From: Methanoregula sp.
Lineage (GTDB): Archaea; Halobacteriota; Methanomicrobia; Methanomicrobiales; Methanospirillaceae
DNA length: 17,176 nt
NCBI GenBank assembly: GCA_023228295.1
Contig: JALOBP010000067.1
Span: 1 to 17,176 of the forward strand
Reading direction: 5' to 3'
Shown: piece after piece, positions 14,596-17,176 of the stretch
How positions within the stretch are numbered: the first letter of the stretch is position 1
Layout of the letters: each line of letters begins with the position of its first letter
Translations under genes and position numbers: made by a program
The notes under the pieces: generated by a model
What the model saw: the letters and a program-made list of their open reading frames with translations, nothing else
The model's database searches: none
Told to the model about the DNA's origin: nothing

Positions 14596-16728
14596 TTATG
14601 AGTTGTACCGGTATCCCCCGTACGGCACGGTGATCTCGAACTGCACACCCTTCCCCGGCTCGCCATTTTCGGTGATGGTTATGCCGGTTATGGCGAGAAT
14701 CTCCTGCGAGAGGAAGAGGCCAAGGCCGGTATGCTTGCCAAATCCTTTCCGGAAGAGTTTTTCCTTGTCCTCCTCCGATATACCCACGCCGTTGTCGCGG
14801 TAGATGAGGATGAGGCTTGCAGTCGAAGTACGGGACTCAAACGACATCATGGTCACCCGCTCCCCGTGCCGCAGGGAGTTCTCCATGAGGTTGAAGAATA
14901 CCTTGATGATCAACGGATCGGCAAAGATCTCAATGCCGGCAATTGCTATCCGCACCTCGATTCCCGGAGGAGTGAGCTGCGTTGCTGCCTCCCGGATAAC
15001 CCATTCAGCATCCTGCCATCTCGGCGCATTCACCCCGATGTCCTGGTAATATTTCGTGAACTCGATCTGCCGCTGGATGGCCTCGGCTGCCTGGTCCTCT
15101 TTCTCGATGAAGGTCTCGTGTTTTGTGCCTTTGAGGTCCTCCCGTGAGAGTTCGAGGTATGCCCGCAGCCCCATGATCTGGTTGAGAATGTCGTGCCGGG
15201 TGATGGAGGAGAGCATGTTCAGTTTCTTAATCGCCCCTTTGAGTGCCTCCTCGATCTTCTTTCGCTCTGAGATATCCCTTATGATCCCTTCCGTTCCGGC
15301 ATAATTGCCGTACTTGTCCGTATGCAGGTGTGCACTGATCGATACCCAGAATGCCGTGCCATCAGACCTGACAAATCCTGTTTCCCAATCCTGCACGGCA
15401 CCACCCCCTGTTCTCATGGCCTCGAGAAAAGCGTCCCGTCGTTCCGGTATCTTCCACAATGAAACAACCGGTTTACCCACCATCTCCGCTGCGGAATCAA
15501 CCCCGAACATCCGGCTTGCGGACGGGCTCACCATGACCACCCGGTTCTCCCGGTCAATCCGGAAGAATACGTCCTGGATATTGTCGATGATTGCCCGGTA
15601 CTTCTCCTCGCTCTCCCGGAGGGCCAGCTCTACCCGTATCCGTTCGGCAATCTCGTTCTCCCGTGTTCTCATTGCCAGCATAAGGTTCGCGTGTGTCCGG
15701 GCAATCGTGATGGAGAGCCCGGCGATCTGGACAATGAAATGCGCAAGGTTAAGGTACTCGTCCAGTGCTGAAGGGAGTGATACCTCCTCGACAGACAGGA
15801 CGCCGATCAGGTCCTTGTTGTACAGGACCCGGACCCGGAAGCCGTCCCCCGTCCCGGTAACCTGATACTGCTCTTCGGGTACCGGAAATGGCGGGGATCC
15901 CTGCTCCTCCGTATATGCACCGGGAGGGATGCTGATTACCGTTCCATATGTACCCTCCAGGGCCGGGAGAAATGCCACTTTCTTTGGTGAGCAGAGCCGG
16001 ACGAAGTGGTCAAGCATCTTGAGGATCACGGTATTCTCGTCATGGACCCCGATGATCATGCCGGTGAGGTCAGCCACCATCGAGTAGTCGGCCACTCGCT
16101 GCTCCGCAGCACTGACCGTGGCTTTGCACGCGGCACTCTCCTGTGCTCTCCGCCATTTCTCGTACTGTGCGTCCAGACGGAAACGGAAATGCTCAAGTCC
16201 TACGGGTAGTGTCCGGGCCGGAAGGCCGGTGAATTCTGCATATTCTGCAAGCACCGGGGCGATCCCCTGATGGACACCGGTATCGAGAAGAACGACCTCG
16301 TTGAGCGACTCCCTGAACATCTCCCGTGCCGTGGACTGGTCGAGTTTATCGCATTTGGCATTCAGTTTCCACCGGAAGAGCCAGCCGGGCAGGATGAGGT
16401 AAGCCCCACGCCGCCGGAAATCATCAACAAGCGCCACAGGCAGGAAGAGCGGGGCTCCGGAATCCACCAGCATAAGCGGGGGTTTGTTCAGGATATCCTC
16501 TGGGATATCTATGGTATTGGTGCAACCGCACCCGCACAGGCAGATCCTTGCGCTGACATTATCGAGCTCATAATACTGATCTTTGACCGTATCCCAGACT
16601 GACCGGACATGGCCGCAGTGGAATGAGAAGGAGCGGGCGGATGCCTCAGGCATCGCGCCGGTTGCAAGGATAGCATCCACCTCAGGACGGATGTTCTCGC
16701 AGCAGAGAATGACGAATTTCTCCTGCAT
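14596..16728 (-). CDS. Sensor histidine kinase with N-terminal Cys-rich DUF1638-like domain
   Basis: A soluble 710-aa protein. Residues 1-about 195 resemble DUF1638: Cys9-Cys10 near the start, FHCGH (His37, Cys38, His40), ICLCGCGCT (Cys63, 65, 67, 69), then GAPLFLPVALVDDF and GAYLILPGWL. The Cys/His groups suggest binding of a metal, Fe-S cluster or corrinoid. Residues about 215-345 look like a GAF-type sensor, 345-372 a coiled coil, and about 375-490 a PAS domain. The dimerisation domain at about 498-565 has SSITRHDILNQ with His512. The ATPase domain at about 590-705 has Asn617, DNGVG at 645-649 and GLGLFL at 668-673. The gene starts 3 nt after the stop of the URO-D gene, so the two are probably co-translated. 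I know DUF1638 proteins as separate small proteins near corrinoid methyltransferase genes; here the domain appears as the sensor of a kinase. The family call is by eye. Confidence 0.85.
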   Translation of the reverse strand: MQEKFVILCCENIRPEVDAILATGAMPEASARSFSFHCGHVRSVWDTVKDQYYELDNVSARICLCGCGCTNTIDIPEDILNKPPLMLVDSGAPLFLPVALVDDFRRRGAYLILPGWLFRWKLNAKCDKLDQSTAREMFRESLNEVVLLDTGVHQGIAPVLAEYAEFTGLPARTLPVGLEHFRFRLDAQYEKWRRAQESAACKATVSAAEQRVADYSMVADLTGMIIGVHDENTVILKMLDHFVRLCSPKKVAFLPALEGTYGTVISIPPGAYTEEQGSPPFPVPEEQYQVTGTGDGFRVRVLYNKDLIGVLSVEEVSLPSALDEYLNLAHFIVQIAGLSITIARTHANLMLAMRTRENEIAERIRVELALRESEEKYRAIIDNIQDVFFRIDRENRVVMVSPSASRMFGVDSAAEMVGKPVVSLWKIPERRDAFLEAMRTGGGAVQDWETGFVRSDGTAFWVSISAHLHTDKYGNYAGTEGIIRDISERKKIEEALKGAIKKLNMLSSITRHDILNQIMGLRAYLELSREDLKGTKHETFIEKEDQAAEAIQRQIEFTKYYQDIGVNAPRWQDAEWVIREAATQLTPPGIEVRIAIAGIEIFADPLIIKVFFNLMENSLRHGERVTMMSFESRTSTASLILIYRDNGVGISEEDKEKLFRKGFGKHTGLGLFLSQEILAITGITITENGEPGKGVQFEITVPYGGYRYNS

Positions 16729-16731
16729 TGA

Positions 16732-17176
16732 TCACAGATCCAGCGGGTACGTCCCGTATTTCTTTACCGCACGGCTGATCGCGAGGAGTACGCTGTCCGG
16801 GACCTGCCATGGGATCTCGCCGTGGTTGTCCGAGAGGATAAAACCCCCGCCCCGGCCGGCCTCTGTGATGGCCTCTCTCACCTTTGCCTCTGCCATCTCC
16901 GGTGTCCAGCGCCGCATCTCGACGCCGTTGAGGTTGCCGAGCACCGTGAGCCGCCTGTTGCAGGCCCGTTTTACGTCCCCGATATCCTCAAGGGCACTCG
17001 TTCCGAGAATGGCGGTACCGGTGGTGGCAATATCGTCGATTATCGCAAGCGAGCGGCCGGACGCGAGGTGAGTTGCCGTCGGTCCCTTGATCCGGGCAAT
17101 GGTCTCTTTTGCAACGACCATGCCGGTCTTCCGGTACAGCTCCGGCGGGATACTCGTCGGAGACGAGATCGGGTCG
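16732..17176 (-). CDS. URO-D/methyltransferase superfamily protein, C-terminal part (cut by window edge)
   Basis: The last 147 residues of a protein whose N-terminus lies beyond the right edge. It matches the C-terminal half of the uroporphyrinogen decarboxylase superfamily, which includes the methylcobamide:coenzyme M methyltransferases MtaA and MtbA: DPISSPTSIPPELYRK, IKGPTATHLASG, GTSALEDIGDVKRAC, LTVLGNLNG, RWTPEMAEAKVREAI, GGGFILSDNHGEIPWQVP, and a final AVKKYGTYPLDL. MtaA-type enzymes bind zinc through a His-x-Cys pair and a later Cys. Here the first site reads His-Leu-Ala, and the later region reads SDNHGE, so the canonical Cys ligands are missing. It may be a divergent methyltransferase or a non-catalytic corrinoid-binding relative. 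The downstream kinase begins 3 nt after its stop, indicating joint function. Confidence 0.85.
   Translation of the reverse strand, partial: DPISSPTSIPPELYRKTGMVVAKETIARIKGPTATHLASGRSLAIIDDIATTGTAILGTSALEDIGDVKRACNRRLTVLGNLNGVEMRRWTPEMAEAKVREAITEAGRGGGFILSDNHGEIPWQVPDSVLLAISRAVKKYGTYPLDL

Overview
The window looks like a chromosome segment of a methanogenic archaeon, most likely of the order Methanomicrobiales (Methanoregula-like; inferred from gene style, not proven). Supporting signs are long multi-PAS histidine kinases with the methanogen-type H-box (TRHD..NQ), a C-terminal uroporphyrinogen-decarboxylase (URO-D) domain of the methyltransferase superfamily, a PGF-CTERM-like surface anchor, AT-rich TATA boxes, oligo-T terminators, a rubrerythrin, and many secreted proteins of unknown function. 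No tRNA, rRNA, CRISPR array, transposase or integrase was recognised.

Region 1 (1-4208) is a paralogue locus. Three genes (one cut by the left edge, one at 1595-2296 on minus, one at 2673-3389 on plus) encode secreted proteins with the same N-terminal domain, containing TEEG, KWLNEHWGE, IKANV and a WSQ-YYWG signature. All three promoters carry the same 22-bp element (TGTAGA, two variable bases, GTTTTGGAATAA) beside the TATA box. The minus copy is followed by a membrane-anchored beta-propeller protein (324-1559). The plus copy is followed by a membrane-tethered regulator with two winged-helix domains (3408-4208). A reasonable but untested idea is that this regulator reads the shared element.

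Region 2 (4429-9986) is one tightly packed plus-strand operon with gaps of about -4 to 42 nt. It encodes six exported or membrane products: an N-anchored protein, a secreted protein with an Ig-like C-terminus, a lipoprotein (LolA-like plus DUF4367-like), a protein resembling a metallopeptidase propeptide without a peptidase, a five-helix membrane protein, and a PGF-CTERM surface protein interrupted by a 1-nt frameshift near 9690. A leaderless-type promoter precedes it.

Region 3 (10018-17176, minus) reads from the right edge: a partial URO-D family protein, three bases later a 710-aa histidine kinase whose N-terminus is a Cys-rich DUF1638-like domain, then a 1242-aa REC-PAS-GAF-PAS4 histidine kinase, then rubrerythrin. 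The URO-D/DUF1638-kinase pair is the most unusual arrangement: a sensor kinase apparently fused to a domain family that I associate with corrinoid methyltransferase loci. Neither kinase has a DNA-binding output, so signalling may run through the N-terminal receiver of the larger kinase or through proteins outside the window.
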